64,000 nt of DNA from Basidiobolus meristosporus CBS 931.73. Taxonomy: Eukaryota; Basidiobolomycota; Basidiobolomycetes; Basidiobolales; Basidiobolaceae. Positions 14,365 through 25,800 of this stretch are shown here, piece after piece. The stretch spans positions 97,248 through 161,247 of the forward strand of contig MCFE01000124.1 in assembly GCA_002104905.1 (NCBI GenBank). Direction: 5' to 3'. Made by a program: the position numbers and the translations under genes. The notes beneath the pieces are model-generated. The model was not told the origin of the DNA and did no database searches. It was given only the letters and a program-made list of their open reading frames with translations. Within the stretch, counting starts at the first letter, position 1. Every line of letters begins with the position of its first letter.

Positions 14365-15062
14365 TCAATGAGATAGCAGGTTGTGCCCTACGACGTTCGT
14401 GGATGATTTCTCCGGCCAACACTGGAGCAGTGGCGAGAAGACCAGGTTGACAGGTGTAGTGGGTTCGGACACTGAGGATGCCGGCGATAAGGTCGGCTCG
14501 ACCCGGATAGGGAATAGCTCCGCTTTATGTTCGTGGTCAGCATGATGGTGAACCGTCTGGTGCTTCTTGAGGGTGGTTTTGCGGGTAAACCGCTTGTCGC
14601 AATTAGGAAAGGTGCATTCGTAAGGTTTTTTGCCGGTGTGTGACCGCTTGTGTCTAGCCAGCGAGGAGGACTGGTTGAAGAGTTGGTTAGCATCTGATGG
14701 ATTGGGTAATGTGAGTAGGATGAGAGGCTTACATCACTGAAGGATTTGCAGCAATTCGGATAGTCGCAGGAGTGTGGGCGCTCGCCGGTGTGTGTGCGGT
14801 AGTGGATTGCTAGGGCAGAACGCTGGATGAATGTCTTTCCACAATACTCCCAATCGCAAAGATAAGGGCGCTCGCCCGTGTGGATTTTTTCATGTCGGGA
14901 GAGATCGGACTTTCTGGTGAAGGTTTTGCCGCAATCATCCAGAAAGCACTGAAAGAGCCTCCTCCTCGGTTGTGGGTGATTAGCACTAGGACCATTTGGA
15001 AGATTGATGGGATGGCAATTCTGCACTGTGTCCATAGGGTTCAATATGAAGCCGAGATCCAT
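14365..15062 (-). CDS. C2H2 zinc-finger transcription factor, four fingers
   Basis: Predicted DNA-binding regulator of 211 aa. Exon 1 is 15062-14733 and exon 2 is 14670-14365, split by a 62-nt intron with a TGCTAAC branch site. The intron lies inside finger 3; splicing restores exact C-x4-C-x12-H-x3-H spacing, and reading through it would destroy fingers 3 and 4. Fingers 1 to 4 all use C-x4-C knuckles and TGERP/TGKKP-type linkers; fingers 1 and 4 share the RK(S/T)xL recognition helix. The C-terminal tail is Ser/Pro/Thr-rich and may activate. Such short fungal C2H2 proteins have varied roles, so no target is proposed. Confidence 0.9.
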
Positions 15063-15156
15063 TTCAAGTAAGCACTGTAAACCAACTACGGAGATGAAAA
15101 GATATGGAAGAGGCGAAAAAGCTTGGCGCTTGAGGTTGGTGGTGGATGGGCGTAGC

Positions 15157-15164
15157 TTATATAT
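15157..15164 (-). promoter_or_regulatory. TATA box of the zinc-finger gene
   Basis: On the minus strand TATATAAG lies about 95 bp before the ATG at 15062, a good core-promoter position with a short leader. Confidence 0.55.
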
Positions 15165-16679
15165 CTTGCAGGGCGATTCACGAGATCAGATCGTGGTCCT
15201 AATTTGGCCATTTTGTTTCCGTCATAGAGTCCAAAATAGATGATACAATTAAAGCTGTGCAGGGATGCTAGAAGCCATTAGACATACAAAGCAGGTATCA
15301 CCTCATATAGATACGGACTTAAAACAGCGCGAAAGTGCAAATAAACCTTCTTGGAATAGTCTCTGAAAGGGAAGCTTACCAAGCATGCAGTGCTATCGCT
15401 CATCCATCCCGAAGCCTATTCCTCCTCATACACGAAGACTGAGATATATGGCACATGCCTCCAACTCAATTTGGGAATGGTATAAGCTTCGTCTTGATCA
15501 TCATGCTACTCGTAATTCCCAAATCTACCAGCCCACTACTTGGGCTTATTCCATGTAGGTTTTCATAACTAGTTTCGAAATAAGACGAGTTCCCATCCAC
15601 GAAATATATGTCTAATGATGTAATCAACTGAGGTCGGAGATCTCGCTACCCAAAGCTTACTGCAAATTGGGGAAGCCTGATTGGTGGATTTTGGGTCGCA
15701 TAAGGGTTGCATCAGGTTCCTTAAGGAAATAAGATATTTTGCTCAACACGGTCCAATTACACCATCAGAGTAACGTTTTATTTATATCCGACAGCGCTAG
15801 CGATCAAGATTTCAATTGAACACTCCGATGAAATTGTGGAGGATCGCTAAAACCTTGGGAAAAGCTGCATTGAAGCTAACAATTAATGTAACATTAAACT
15901 TCCGTTAACATAAATATATACTGGTAAGCCCAAGTCAATGTCATCACTGCTTTGTTAATCCTAGTATCCCGCTAAATATATGTATCAGTACGCTGCTTCT
16001 GCTACCAGCTATTTAATTATAGGTATGACGTCTGGTAATACTCAGAGCAAAAATGACGTTGGTCTCTTTATTTATTAAATGTTGCTACACTGTATTCCAA
16101 AGGTTAGGGATCGATTCAATGTTTCTGCCTCATTAAGTGTGTGGTATTGGATCTATCGTGGTAAATTACACCCCATACCATTATTGACGAGAGGGTATTT
16201 ACCGCTACCATCACAGTTACCATCGTTTCGATGATCATGGAAATATCTTGATTAATTGGAGTTAGGGTTGCTGGCAATTTATGCTGAAAAGGACTAATTA
16301 ACCAAGTGCACAAAATATCCACTCCTATGCGAAACAACGGAGGCTTCCGGAAATCGAAGTGGTTTCGTAAAAATTTGCACACCGCAGTTTTGAGTAAGCA
16401 GAAGCACTCGCCCCATCAAACGCCAACATATTTTGTAGAGGTTTTTCCAATCATGCGTAAGAACGTGCTTTGGAAATTTTTGAAAAAAAGTTTTGGGCCT
16501 TTTTTATTGCTTCAGTATTTCCACATTTCTGAAGAAATGATAATCAGGCATTACATTGAACCAAATCAATAGTCATGATGTTGACAAACTTAGAGGCCAT
16601 AATCACAACAATGGAATATGTGGAATATAATGTTAAGTATCATATAAACACATGAGATAGCTACATCTAGAATATACAG
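15165..16679. other. interval without recognised genes
   Basis: AT-rich DNA; open frames reach only about 88 codons and none is recognisable. No repeat was identified. Confidence 0.4.
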
Positions 16680-16760
16680 AATGGTAAATAATAGCTCAGT
16701 GGCTCAGAAAGGAGGCCCTGGGTTTGATTCCCAGTCAGACCGAAACGTCCCTGCCAAAAT
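16680..16760 (+). repeat. tRNA-derived SINE-like relic or tRNA pseudogene
   Basis: An A-box-like TAGCTCAGTGG (16692-16702) is followed by a B-box-like GGTTTGATTCC (16721-16731) inside a perfect five-pair T-arm (CTGGG/CCCAG). The boxes start 29 nt apart, against about 44 in a real tRNA, so the anticodon region is shortened and no acceptor stem forms. This is the arrangement of a pol III promoter from a SINE head or a decayed tRNA gene. A tail may continue to about 16945, but I cannot fix its end without a second copy. Confidence 0.5.
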
Positions 16761-16949
16761 AGATGTATATGTGAGCGAGGGCTCAATAATATACAAGGTC
16801 TTTGGAAATACATTCGAGGTAAGCTATAAAGATTCTCATCAAGTGAACGAGCAGAACCCGCTTTGAAACCCTTGCGCTTATCTGCGAAATACTCTTTGAA
16901 ATTGACTAGGTGTGCTTGGTCATGAAAAATGTGACATGCAGCCAACTAT

Positions 16950-17932
16950 TGATGAATAATACTCAATACGAGAAATTGTCAATAGCTATAGGCCAAAGTT
17001 TTTTTACATTTTTCGTCATAAGATACTTCGGACTTGAACTATTGTAGGTACTTGCAAATATTATGCAGGTCCAGATCAGGCACGGTTTGTCTTATTTAGT
17101 TTCACTTTTAGTAACTCTCTTTCGGTCAATGATGCTTACATCCAATGTTCAAAAATCCAATATATCGACCTGGACTCTTTATTGCTTGCTAAAACTTGAT
17201 GTATATCCCTAGCATGCCATTCAAAGGGTTCAAGTCAGCCCAGGGTCATTACACTGATACTCACTACATGAGCTGTGTTCCTAAATTAATTATCACATGG
17301 TACAGTACACATTACTCTGCACCGGAGATCATCAGGATATATCCGATCATTTACTTGACATAGGAATCTGAGCTGCGCATGGTGTCTCTAGTCCTATTTA
17401 GGACTCTACGAAGTTCCATTGACGACGGTTTTCCCACCCACCGAAAACATTCCCTATGAAAAAAATTAACAAAAGGCCAGCATAATATCAGTATAATATC
17501 AGCACAGTTCCAGAGTTTCCCTAAACTTACAACTTTCAATATTTCAGGTTCCAGCCATTTTGCAGACAAGTAGATATACTTTCTAGGAGGAGGCTAGGCT
17601 GAATAATCTTCATATCAAATTTGGTGATAAACTGCTCACTGCTTCCGCAAGAATCGACAGCTAAAAAATTGACGGAAAAACACCGGCTGAATACCAACAA
17701 AATATCATATGAAATCCAAGTATGAGATTTCTCACAGGGATTCTGATTCAAATGGTCCGTCCTCCCCCCCCCAAAAAAAAAGGTGCAGAGCCACGAAATC
17801 TAAGATGGTTTCTTAATCAAGCTGACTGGGATGCGAAGAAATTTTAATCGGGTTAGGGTGATATTTTATTAGGGCTTGTACGATAAGAAAATATGCCAAG
17901 CCAATTCCATCTAGCATGAAAGAACTGAACGA
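16950..17932. other. AT-rich interval with a C/A homopolymer tract
   Basis: No gene recognised. A run of C followed by a run of A sits at 17764-17781, a likely polymorphic or hard-to-sequence site. The final part is probably the 3' flank of the GPI-protein gene. Confidence 0.4.
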
Positions 17933-18481
17933 TTAGAAGACCATACTCATGGCAACAGCTAGAGCACCAGAGACCAGTCCCAATGGCACTACGGCGTAGA
18001 CTCCATTAGAAGTCTTTCCAGTCGCGGTTGGAGTGGTTGCAGAGCCAGTACCTGATGGAGTTGCGGAACTACCGCCCGTGGAAGTGGAGGTGCCGGCAGA
18101 TGGTGTTTTCGAAGCACTGCCTCGAGTGGATGGGGCAATAGTAACGGAGTAGCCTTTGTCCTTGCAGGTTTGGATATAAGGGGCATTATCAGTTATAGCT
18201 GGATTCACAGCGCAACTAAGACAATCGAAGTTGCCAAGGAAGATATCGGTACAAATACAATCCCGGAAAGCAATTATGCCAGTAGCATTACTAGTACCCA
18301 TGTTGGCAATCTTCGTCTCACAACCTGCTGGAATGATTTTATAGCAGCTTGTGCAATAAGCGGGGCTCTGAGCTGAGCTAACGTTAACCAGAACGACAGC
18401 GCAGAAGATGGAAACAAGAGCAGAGAAACGAAGAGAAACCATTAGGGAATAAGACAAAGAAGAAAGAGGTGTATACTTCAA
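17933..18481 (-). CDS. small secreted Cys-rich protein, predicted GPI-anchored
   Basis: A 182-aa intron-less protein likely displayed on the cell surface. A hydrophobic signal segment ends at about residue 38 (SSA|Q). Eight cysteines follow at 43, 46, 54, 75, 77, 87, 90 and 106, then a Ser/Thr/Gly-rich linker (about 118-158) that is probably O-glycosylated. After a small-residue SNG site comes a hydrophobic C-terminal tail, as in GPI-attachment signals. The second ATG at 18442 (Met14) starts directly before the signal core and may be the true start. Eight cysteines recall CFEM proteins, but the spacing does not match well enough to call that family. Function unknown; adhesion, wall structure or metal/haem capture are only possibilities. 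Confidence 0.75.
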   Translation of the reverse strand: MKYTPLSSLSYSLMVSLRFSALVSIFCAVVLVNVSSAQSPAYCTSCYKIIPAGCETKIANMGTSNATGIIAFRDCICTDIFLGNFDCLSCAVNPAITDNAPYIQTCKDKGYSVTIAPSTRGSASKTPSAGTSTSTGGSSATPSGTGSATTPTATGKTSNGVYAVVPLGLVSGALAVAMSMVF

Positions 18482-19214
18482 CTGATGGGAATGGTGACCT
18501 ATATTTATTGATTTGGCCTACCTCTATGCCAATCATATTGCTGGGCTCCTATGACTCTAAGCCATTTCTAAATAGAGATCTTTTGGGTACACATTGAGAT
18601 TGGGCCTCTTTAGGCAATCCGTATAATTAAGTTTCTATGAGTTTGTACTCTGCGTTTCAGTTGTGATGGCTCAACTCCAAGACCATTGGTGGGCTATTAT
18701 TACCCTCGACAATCAGTATTACATAACAGAATTTTCATGCTACATTGGGAGTGTACAAGCCTTCCAAATCGAATGGAAATATATGTCGAGTGTTACAATC
18801 CATGAATGGTGATTTGCAACCCAATAAGATATAGCTATGGGCAGTCCCATCAAGCCTCCATATATGGGCTTTGTGCAGTATAGTAAATTCCATCAGATCC
18901 TCTACTGAACGGAGGTATTGCCTACCGACTATGGACGCGGGGTGATCAAGGGTAAAAATAGGTGAATTCCGATGGGACTATGGTTGGGAATAATCACTAT
19001 TGAGGCATCTTGCTTGGCACGATGTCTCCAGGTTACATCAATTCGATTTATTGGATATAATAAAAGAGGATGTCGTTTGCGGAATATGTATTTGAGGTAT
19101 ACAAATTTCATTTTATAGATATCAGAGGACGGGATCTCCTCGTGTATGGTGAGCGATGATTCTAGGCCGATTAGGCAGCACATCGCGCAGGCGTCGTTGG
19201 AGCGGATGCTCAAG
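18482..19214. other. intergenic region between two secreted-protein genes
   Basis: Holds the promoter of the GPI-protein gene and the 3' flank of the next gene. A 103-codon minus-strand frame at 18929-19240 shows no domain and overlaps the end of the spliced neighbour; I do not call it. Confidence 0.45.
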
Positions 19215-20164
19215 CTAATAGCCATCCGCATAATTACCAACTGTGTCTTGGGCTTCTATTTGATCGTCAGGTATACCAGTGCGAAATCCTCGATGTGATG
19301 GCGGTGAAGAAAGATTGCTCAACACCGGATTGCGAGGCTCGGCATCGGGATATTCGTCGATGACCTCCTGTTGATTTATGACATCATCGTCGTTGTTGAC
19401 AAAGGCTGCGGTTTGGTTTAGATGTGAGCTGATTCATTCGAGTACCGATACGGTCAACATATTAAGTACCTTTGGAGTGTCCTAGCTCCCTTACCAAGCC
19501 GTTCGTTGTTAGCTCGATGGAGATGTTGTCCTCGGCGGCGGTGGACTCGGGGTTTGACGAGTGCAAAGTGATCTCGATCTCCTTGATCTTCGACCTTCCA
19601 CCATCTGCACAAGCACAAGTCAGCTAAATATTGACACAGTGAGCATAGGATGCGCATACCAGTATTACTGCCCTTTCTCAAGACAATCTCTATGGAGTCT
19701 ATACTTTCGGCGCCTTGTTTGCTTCCATGGATTTCCTCAGAACCTAACCGGTTTCGCTGGTTATGCAACTTGGTTAAGTCCACTTCTTTTTTTCGCTGAA
19801 AATCGATGCCGATCTCTGGTACTCTATTGTCAGTGTCATTGATGTGTGCGTCTTGGGATCCGCTGGATTCATCGTGCTTACTGGCGTTAAGATCCGAGCT
19901 CCAAGCCTCCTTGGAGTATTTCTGGTGGGAGCGGTGGTTGCCTTTAGGTTTTTCAGGGAGCTTATTTTTGGAGTTACATTTACTGTTCGTCTTTGAGTTT
20001 GGAGTGTATTCGCGGGGTCGCTCTGCTCTCTCCGTGTGGGTGATCTTATTTACCTCATTCTGCGAGTCGTTAATAGTCCGAGCTATTATACCCGCTTGGG
20101 TGGAGGCTATGCTGGACCAAATATAAAGCAGACTTATTGTTGAAAGCTTCATAGTCACAAGCAC
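19215..20164 (-). CDS. secreted hydrophilic protein of unknown function, three exons
   Basis: I read exons 20164-19660, 19604-19470 and 19405-19215, giving 276 aa, with introns of 55 and 64 nt. The first open frame alone ends falsely, because the first intron stays open. Met5 (20152) may be the start: MKLSTISLLYIWSSIASTQA is a clear signal peptide. The mature part is very hydrophilic, Asn/Ser/Lys-rich, with almost no cysteine and several N-glycosylation sequons; the last exon is acidic (NNDDDV, EEYPDAEP-like stretch). No domain recognised. It is probably exported to the wall or outside, like its neighbour on the same strand. The splice sites are clean (GTATGC, GTACTT donors), but only a transcript can prove exon 3. 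Confidence 0.65.
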
Positions 20165-20317
20165 AAGAAGGCCCGTACAAAAGTAAAAGGTCTTTTATGT
20201 GTAATGATGTGATAGGTGAGTGCAACAGGAATCGTATCTGATGGGAGACGATGCGAAGTGGTTGGCAAAATAGATAGGTGCGCAATGAAGAAGCTGAAAA
20301 GATCATAGGCAGGGTCG

Positions 20318-20325
20318 CTTTTATA
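20318..20325 (-). promoter_or_regulatory. TATA box of the three-exon secreted-protein gene
   Basis: TATAAAAG on the minus strand, about 155 bp before the ATG at 20164. Confidence 0.5.
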
Positions 20326-20339
20326 TCCACCCGCGCGTC

Positions 20340-21651
20340 AGGCTCGGGAAAACGAAAGAGATACTCCTTATTTCCTGTGAGAGACTGAAACCTAGCTGTG
20401 TTGAGATGGTGAATGTTTTATCATATGGTAACGATGTTATTGCTTATTAGGCACCACCATGTAGCCATTGTAAACCATGCACTCTGTTAGTAGAACAGGT
20501 CGGAGAGAGGAGGTGCGGGGTAGGCGAGCTGCTGCACCAAGCTCGAGGCGTCTAGTGATATGCATTGATTAAATAGACTAGTATGCTGCTCTAGGTATCT
20601 TTCAATCACAACATACATATGTTACTGAATGTACTAGCATGGGTAGCAAGCGACCCTAGGATTCCACCAATACCAAGGCTCGAAAGGTGGGTGTAGTGTT
20701 GGCCATTGGCTATCAGTGATTTTTGATTAGTCGAACATCCGAGAGCAATTGATAAACAGCCACACGGCAATCTTGAGCAATGGTGGATATCTATCTACGG
20801 CCATGGCCAACTACTCCTCTCCTAGTGGAGCCGCCGATGAAAGGCCCTACATCGAGTGCTGATCCTGATCGTACACTCAAGACTTTGGCCAATTGATATG
20901 GTCACGAATTCCCTATCTTTGGTGTGACATTATCTTTGTGAAGCGCTTCCCATCGCTGCTTTGAAACGGATCATCCACTAATTAGGTTGCATGACTATGC
21001 TTTCACGATCACAAAAGGTAGTGCCAGCCTGAGAATTGATGGATGGCCTTGTGAAATCAAGCAAATAGGGTGAATCGATCAATACAAACTTGGTTACCCT
21101 GCAACGTGCTTTAGCAGTCCAAATGACGCTTCGCGAATATTGTTGACGGTCGATGTTTTATATAGCAGCTTGGAGTCCTGGTGTATATTGAACCGCACTC
21201 TATTCAGCAGTATTGTTGCACGGCAGATCAGGAGCATCCATGCTTTCATTTGTTTAGTGATTTCCATTGAGTGAAATGAACCACTACACGTGGCTGCGAA
21301 TGCCATCTAATATTAAGTTGCACACTTCCTAGCAAATCACTGTCGCCACAAATCATTGCTAGGCGACCATCCAGGTTTGGGAATCAGTAGTCCATATATG
21401 GCGTTATTCAAGCGTTCGTCTGAGCATTTATTAGATGGTTAGGAATGGGCACACGAGCTATCTGGGGTTTTTCTTCGTTCTGGTGTCACCCTTGCTGCAA
21501 TTGCTCACAATATAATCTAGCATGCTGTGCTCTTGACAACTGGAGGAACTTTCTCGACTACCCCTCCTTCCCTTGAAAGGCTCACTTAATACCAATTGAG
21601 GTAGCATTTCCTTCAGCCTTGCTTATTTTTGCTACAGACGAACACTTTGTA
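20340..21651. other. intergenic region between divergent genes
   Basis: Separates the minus-strand secreted-protein gene from the plus-strand membrane-protein gene, so it should hold both promoters. No coding sequence or repeat was recognised; the longest frames are about 70 codons. Confidence 0.45.
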
Positions 21652-22608
21652 ATGGAGAAGATGGTCAACATGGAGAAAGAGGCGTTTGATCACAATTTGA
21701 ACACGATGGTTTCTTCCTTTGCGTTGCCAATAGCTGTGATCATTGTCTACCGTTCTGCTGTGATGGCGCTGAAGGAGAGTAGCATAATTTTCAAGCTTAA
21801 TTTCATCCAGTCTTCAATGCTGCTTATCAACACGATCGTACAGTTGATCAACGTGTTTTATGACTCATCGAATTGCCGGTTCCCGTATTTCTTGTACTCC
21901 ATTTTGAGCTACCTGAGTCTTCTTTGCATAGACACCATCCTATATCTCAAGGCATACTACATCAACAAGTCATCCAAGATCATTGCGCTTATCTGTGTCC
22001 TGCTTCAACTGGCTCGGCTATTTTTCGTCGTGCAGAGTAATCGATTTGTAGAATTCGTGCCTGGACTACTTACGCTATGCCAAGTCGACATGAACAGATG
22101 GGTGTTGGGAATAGTTGGGACGGAGGCATTGGTTATCGTCTTCCTGTGCACCTTGTACTTGATCAGAGTGTATAGGCAGAGCAAGCTGACCCCCAACGCC
22201 GTCTTCTCGACCATCATCCGCCAGGGATTTACTTTCCCCTTAGCCATCTGCTTTACTTTCATCATCCTAGCAGCCTTGCTGTTAGCCAACGTTGCCCATG
22301 CCAATACGGTTCAACTTCTCACTATCTGTTGTAAGTGGTCTTTATCAAGTAGTCTCGATTGGACTTGTGTTTTTGCTGACTATCCTTTCGCACCAGGGGT
22401 TCTCAATTCTTGGCTGATTACCAAACAGATGGATTTTGCCCACTCCATTCATCAGCAGGATCGCGCCGCTGCTGCAAAATTGATTCACAACAAGATCGCT
22501 CTCACCCAGGCCAGTCATCAACATGATGCCCTCTCGTTGGCAAGCGAGGATCATCCGGTCAACTGGGATATCTACCTGGGAATTCCCAAAGACCAATCTA
22601 CGCTATGA
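21652..22608 (+). CDS. orphan seven-transmembrane protein (receptor-like)
   Basis: Exons 21652-22330 and 22397-22608 give 296 aa. Seven hydrophobic segments can be seen, beginning near MVSSFALPIAVIIV, LNFIQSSMLLIN, YFLYSILSYLSLL, IIALICVLLQLA, WVLGIVGTEALVIV, GFTFPLAICFTFII and QLLTICWVLNSWL. The N-terminus is short and the C-terminal tail of about 55 aa is hydrophilic, a layout shared with G-protein-coupled receptors and other fungal 7TM families. The 66-nt intron (GTAAGT...CAG) is a multiple of three without an in-frame stop, so keeping it would insert 22 residues into helix 7. No family motif was recognised; a receptor role is inference. The frame stays open 5' of the ATG, but without an earlier ATG. 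Confidence 0.7.
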   Translation: MEKMVNMEKEAFDHNLNTMVSSFALPIAVIIVYRSAVMALKESSIIFKLNFIQSSMLLINTIVQLINVFYDSSNCRFPYFLYSILSYLSLLCIDTILYLKAYYINKSSKIIALICVLLQLARLFFVVQSNRFVEFVPGLLTLCQVDMNRWVLGIVGTEALVIVFLCTLYLIRVYRQSKLTPNAVFSTIIRQGFTFPLAICFTFIILAALLLANVAHANTVQLLTICCKWSLSSSLDWTCVFADYPFAPGVLNSWLITKQMDFAHSIHQQDRAAAAKLIHNKIALTQASHQHDALSLASEDHPVNWDIYLGIPKDQSTL

Positions 22609-22873
22609 TTCATAAGCAGACACACTATACATTTCAATCTCCCTAGAACATAAACCTCACCATGTAAAACGCGTACAAGGAGTCAACTCACTAGTAGCTT
22701 TTAATGCGCATTCTTTGACCCCTTGTATTTATTTCTCGCCCAAATGAAGCACTTAATTAAATGTTTTGTACTATTACTTGGTTCACTGGCCTAGATTGAA
22801 TTTCGATTGTGCTGCTTCTACAAGAAGGGTGAAGATCACGAAACGCGGCTTGGGCATACGTATGAGCAAAGCA

Positions 22874-25800
22874 TCAGTGACCTAACTTGCGCAAAAGCAG
22901 GTCTCTTTCTTCTGTGGAAAGGGAACCAAAGGTTTTGATAAACCCGTTAAGCATGGCGGAGCGATCCGACCGGGATAGCTCTGATATGTGGTTGGCGATG
23001 AAGGATTCTCTCAGATCTTTGATATTCCTTGCAATCAGTTGGTGAGAATGCGTCAACCAGTGGACTACGACTTCATTGGAGCTCTCCCACTGCTCGTCGG
23101 TATTTTTGGTATCTTTGCAAAACCAGCTTTTGAGATGTTCTATGGAGGCCGTTCGTGATATCGAGGAGTCGACCGCAGCGATCTGCTTCAACCAGCGCTC
23201 TTCATGAATTCGTCGGAGTACCCGCCAATAGAAGAATCGTCGAGCAGTTTTCCACTGCAGTATATCCCGAACTGCGCCTTTCGCCTTCATTCGACCTGGG
23301 GTGTCGTGCAGATCGGCGAAAAGAGTAGCGATTTGAGTGTATATCGGAAGTAGCTCTTTCTCTCGCTGCTCCAATTTGGCGACTATTTCTGCTTTCTCTT
23401 CGCTCTTGATATCGGGGCCGCGAAGTTGCTGAGTGAGGCTGCAGTATGTGTCATCAAGTCGTTCCATGGCCGAAATCAGCTGTGGCTTGCGGTATTTGAT
23501 CTCTACAATCCCTTCGGGTTCCAGGATTCCCGCTCTGCTTTCATCATCTGCGTACATCTCCATCATATCCGGATTGATGGTGGGGTCTAGAACCACCCAG
23601 GCACCACCACGCAATTCACCATTTGGTATGATATAGATGAATGCTGGTTGCTTGTAGTTTGACAAGGAATCCACGATGTATGAGCCATACTTGAGAATCT
23701 CGTTGTACATGTCCCGTTGTCCTCCCGAAAACCCACGCCAGTTGGCGAAAATGATCAGGGGCAGCTCCTCGCCATTGTTGAAGTCGTTGATTGCTTGTGC
23801 TGTTTTATAGGCAGAGTTTGGATACCAAACTCCGCCTGCCTCAACCAAAATCTGCTCTTCCGAGTTGGCATTGGCAGGGTCTGCCGGGGTTATGTGTTCG
23901 ATGGTGCGCGTTTCTACCGCAATCACTCCTATAGGTATACCGCCAAGTCGTGCTCGCCCGGTAACAACGCTACGGGCCCACCCATTCAGCGTCTCCACGA
24001 ACGATCCTTTATCAAAAAAGCCACCAATCCATTGATCACTGTCGTATTTCCCCTCAATGAAATGCCGTGGATCGGATGGCCCTTTAGGGGGGATATATGC
24101 TATTTCGCGGTCGACCGGGTCGGGTTTGGGGGTTATTGGGAGCATTTCGCCTCGCTTGGCAGGGATATACGAGAGCCATTGGAGAATCTTGGTAATCCCA
24201 TCCAGATCATCAGTGGCGGTCAAGTGGGACACACCATTCTTATGCATCACCTGAGTGCCACCCAATTGCAGATTCGAGGAATAGACTTCCCGCCCCAGTA
24301 CCTTGTTCAAGGCCGGTGCCCCAGTCAGGATAATGGGCTGCCCTTCATTCTGTATCGTCCTCTGGCCTAGGCGGACCAAGTAGGCACCTATGCCCACAGA
24401 GCGGCAGCTGACTAGATTAATGGTAAATATGTCATGGTAGGCGCGGGAGGTCTCTCCAGCAATCAGGCCAGACCCACGAAGATTCTCCACCCCTATGCCG
24501 TCCTCCTCTCCAACTATATCGGTTATCTTGTATCTGACCTCACCCTCGTCGTATATTTCATGCGCAATCACGACTGGTGTGGAGGTGGAGTTGATTTCTT
24601 TGTATTCATCGGGCGTTAGATAGAGGTATTTTATCCCCAAGCTATGCTCATCTTTGGACCAGGCAACACGGAACAAGGATTTGACTGATTCGGCTAAGCC
24701 GATGCGTGCGCCGGAGTTTGCGGAGATGTAAATTCGTGGAATCCCCAGTCGACGTGCCAACTGAGATGCCTTGTAGAAAACCATGTCCTCCTTAACGCCG
24801 AAGGAGCCGGTGATATATGTGATGTCATTGGCGATGACGATGGCATTTCTTCCCTCGGGATATTCTGGTGTGAAGATCTCAAACATCCAGGCAACCATGC
24901 CGCAGCTGTTCATGCCGGGAGATCGATTTAGCTCGTGAATCTCACCTTGGTCATCCACAACCAATTCCTTTGCATTCAATATTTCTCTTGGTGCCTTCAG
25001 CGCTGGATCCTGGATGGTGGCTTCGTTCCAGATCTGGCGAATGGATTGCGAGAATAGTTCCGGGAAGTCGTAGACGTAAGTTGTACCCATCACATGGGCT
25101 TTGTAGCGTCGGGGTTGTAGCCATTCCTTTGTTTGGTACTTGGACGACACTGGCTGTAAATGCATTGACCCTGGCGACCCAAGCGACTTGTAGATCCATT
25201 CTCCAAGGGCATTCTTCTCCTCGGTGTACGTCTCCATCTTCAGTACAAAACCCGCAACGTTGGTAATGGTGAATCTCACTGGAATAGGGACATCAGACTT
25301 GCTGGTCTGAACATTAAACTTGATTTCTCCACTAGTGACTCTCTGTCTCCACAGCTGCTTTCCATGACGGTCAATAAATCCGGTAAGCGCATCTTCCACC
25401 TGCTCCGGCTCCAGTACAAACGTGGGGATGAAGTTGATGAAGATATGATTGCAGTCGGAGTTATGATGAGTGGAATTCAGGATCTCCAGAGCATTCAAGA
25501 TATCCGTCAGTAGTCGATCGCTCTCAGAAACCAGATATTCTGCTGTCTGTATGTTGGAGCGAAGTCTACCGGGGCGAACAAGGACACGAACAAAGAATCG
25601 ACAATCAGAGATGTTTTCTTTGGCAACCGCGTAATATATGTGCAGATATCGGTTTTCGCTGAAGCACGGGGTTACGTCGAAATTTGACAGTCTGGTCAAT
25701 TCTAGCTGATAAGCCAATGCAGGGTCGATGTGACGAATAGTTTTATCCTCCTCGAAATTGTTGTTCTCTCTGAAATTGAAGAAGGCGGGGATTTGCCCTT

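Noticed and set aside
23717-24370. 217-codon plus-strand frame inside acetyl-CoA carboxylase
   Set aside because: Antisense shadow of the carboxyltransferase domain.
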